Below the pieces are notes generated by a model. The model was not told the origin of the DNA. It did no database searches and was given only the letters and a program-made list of their open reading frames with translations. From Bacillus sp. P14.5 (GTDB lineage: Bacteria > Bacillota > Bacilli > Bacillales > Bacillaceae_B): DNA of 64,000 bases. The DNA is taken from NCBI RefSeq assembly GCF_003316765.1, contig NZ_NIJF01000045.1, positions 1 through 64,000 on the forward strand, given 5' to 3'. Below are positions 62,779 through 64,000 of the stretch, one piece after another; the first letter of the stretch is position 1, and each line of letters begins with the position of its first letter. The position numbers were made by a program, and so were the translations under genes.

Positions 62779-63291
62779 ATGGAGATTATTTTATATTTGA
62801 GTGTCGCAGTGATTGCCATCGCTTTCTTGGTATTGGTAATTAGTCTGACAAAAACCCTTAAGTCGGTACAATCGACTTTAGATAGTGTCTCCCATACCTT
62901 AGATGGTTTGGAAACACAGCTACAGGGAGTAACAAAGGAATCTGCTGATCTTCTACATAAGACGAACAGGCTTGCAGAGGACATCCAGCAGAAGTCAGAA
63001 GAATTGAACACTGTCGTATATGCAGTAAAAGATGTAGGCAGTTCCATTCAAGGTTTAAATTCATCTGTTAAAAAGGTTACCACTTCAATTTCCACTAATT
63101 TGGAGAAGAATCAAGACAGAATCTCCCAGGTTGTTCAATGGGGAAAAGCGGCTATGGAGCTTCGTGATAAGTGGAAAGCCAAGGAAAAACCATATCACGG
63201 CACCAGAAATGCGTATGCGGCTGAAGAGGCCAGGGCTTCTGCAGAGGTAGAAAGACGCGAGCAAATGATTCAGAGAGCAAGACAGAATTAA
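62779..63291 (+). CDS. ytxG: DUF948 protein YtxG
   Basis: A 170-residue general stress-type protein. One N-terminal TM helix ([21 protein letters not shown]) is followed by a long coiled coil with heptads ([20 protein letters not shown]) and a charged tail. Its B. subtilis homologue belongs to the ytxGHJ operon, part of the sigma-B/sigma-H regulon. ATG at 62779 follows AGGAGG. ytxH begins 23 bp after its stop. Confidence 0.93.
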   Translation: MEIILYLSVAVIAIAFLVLVISLTKTLKSVQSTLDSVSHTLDGLETQLQGVTKESADLLHKTNRLAEDIQQKSEELNTVVYAVKDVGSSIQGLNSSVKKVTTSISTNLEKNQDRISQVVQWGKAAMELRDKWKAKEKPYHGTRNAYAAEEARASAEVERREQMIQRARQN

Positions 63292-63314
63292 TTTTTTATT
63301 CAAGGGAGGATGTA

Positions 63315-63819
63315 ATGATGACTCAACAAAATGATGTGTACAAAAACCAGGTGAGCCACGGCCACCCAAACGGTGGAACTAATACCGGCAATGCTACTCA
63401 TGAAGGCAGCATCAATGCCAAGGATTTCTTGATCGGCTCCTTGATCGGCGGAATTGTTGGAGCAGCAACAGCTTTATTCCTTGCTCCAAAGTCAGGTAAA
63501 GAACTTCGTGATGATTTGAACACACACGCAGGCACCTTAAAAGAAAAAGCGGCCAGTGGAGAGAAACAGCTATGGAACGAGGCAATGAACTTGCTGCCGC
63601 AGCTAAGGAAAAACATCCGGGATCACAAAGTCTGTGACGGAGCAGTCCACTAACCTGGTTAATAAAGTGAAATCAGGAAAGAATGAAGATAACAGCGAAG
63701 TAACAGGCGAAGAGCAGCTTCCTGTTGAAACAGAGCAAAATGACGCTCAGGAACTCAATCAAAAGCTTGAAGAAACCAAAAAAGCATTTGATGATACAGA
63801 GCAGACAATCAAACAATAA
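63315..63819 (+). CDS. ytxH: YtxH-like general stress protein (two frameshifts)
   Basis: A YtxH-family protein with one TM helix (FLIGSLIGGIVGAATALFLAP) followed by KSGKELRDDLNTHAG and a helical tail. The tail continues in other frames: TAMERGNELAAAAKEK, then TSGITKSVTEQSTNLVNKV to the stop at 63819. One missing A at 63564-63566 and one in the A5 run at 63609-63613 explain both breaks and give 168 residues. The pattern matches the other homopolymer errors in this window. ATG at 63315 follows AGGGAGG. Confidence 0.9.
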
Positions 63820-63875
63820 CAATGATGGCGGTGAAGGCGGAACAGCCTCACCGTTTTCTGTTGAAAGGAGCGGGA

Positions 63876-64000
63876 ATGGTGAAAAAAATTGAGACCATCG
63901 AAGAATTCAATCAGCTTCTGAAAGAGAAGGATAAATTCTTTTTTCTAAAGCACAGCTTAACTTGTCCAATCAGCGGCAGTGCATTTGATGAATATCAAAG
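63876..64000 (+). CDS. ytxJ: Bacillithiol-system redox protein YtxJ (partial)
   Basis: The first 41 codons of a thioredoxin-fold protein, cut by the window edge. KIETIEEFNQLLKEKDKFFFLKHS followed by LTCPISGSAFDEYQ matches YtxJ, whose single active Cys lies in the TCPIS motif. YtxJ works as a monothiol bacilliredoxin that removes bacillithiol from proteins. ATG at 63876 follows AAAGGAG; GTG at 63879 is possible. It completes the ytxGHJ operon. Confidence 0.88.
   Translation, partial: MVKKIETIEEFNQLLKEKDKFFFLKHSLTCPISGSAFDEYQ

Overview
The window comes from a low-GC Gram-positive endospore former of the family Bacillaceae. The right-hand half (about 34-64 kb) keeps the Bacillus subtilis gene order ytkP - ytlP(thpR) - ytlQ - amyX - ytmP - ytzH - trmB - ytnP - ytzB - ytoP - ytoQ - ytpP - ytpQ - ytpR - sftA - murC - ytxG - ytxH - ytxJ. 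Ribosome binding sites are strong (AGGAGG type), TTG and GTG starts are frequent, and a Spo0E-type phosphatase gene is present. I cannot name the genus safely.

Layout. 1-2.6 kb: the 3' end of a group II intron, then a complete IS110-family insertion sequence. 2.7-13.6 kb: small membrane proteins, a degenerate S26 (signal peptidase-like) protein, a DinB-like protein, a PbuE-type purine efflux pump under an adenine riboswitch, an oxidoreductase, a GrpB-like protein and a lipoprotein. 14.2-20.6 kb: an arsenic resistance cluster arsR-arsB-arsC | arsD-arsA-thioredoxin reductase, followed by a small phosphatase and a HesB-like protein whose TGA codon is probably selenocysteine. 21-33.9 kb: acetyltransferases, a beta-lactamase-fold hydrolase, alpha/beta hydrolases, a LysR regulator, Spo0E, a VTT-domain protein and an ABC exporter. 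34-64 kb: the conserved yt- region. Inserted in it are an ECF sigma/anti-sigma pair with a DUF3221 lipoprotein, a nicotinate phosphoribosyltransferase-like gene and an M29 peptidase.

How the parts work together. In the ars cluster ArsR controls at least one promoter. ArsC makes arsenite, ArsD hands it to the ArsA ATPase, ArsB exports it, and the thioredoxin reductase recharges the reductant for ArsC. Nine sites fit an ECF sigma promoter (GAAAC, 16-17 bp, CGTC/CGTA). Most lie upstream of small membrane proteins, one lies upstream of the ECF sigma gene itself and one upstream of its neighbouring lipoprotein, which suggests a cell-envelope stress regulon.

Most unusual signal. Six intergenic arrays (13.7, 20.8, 35.6, 40.1, 46.8 and 50.3 kb) belong to four or more unrelated sequence families, yet nearly all repeat with a period of 51-53 bp, close to five helical turns, and most units contain an inverted repeat. 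In the 40.1 kb array the two arms change together.

Data quality. At least seven single-base deletions and one insertion in A or T runs break conserved genes (arsC, DUF2200, lysR twice, sftA, murC, ytxH twice). murC is essential, so most of these are probably homopolymer consensus errors rather than true pseudogenes.
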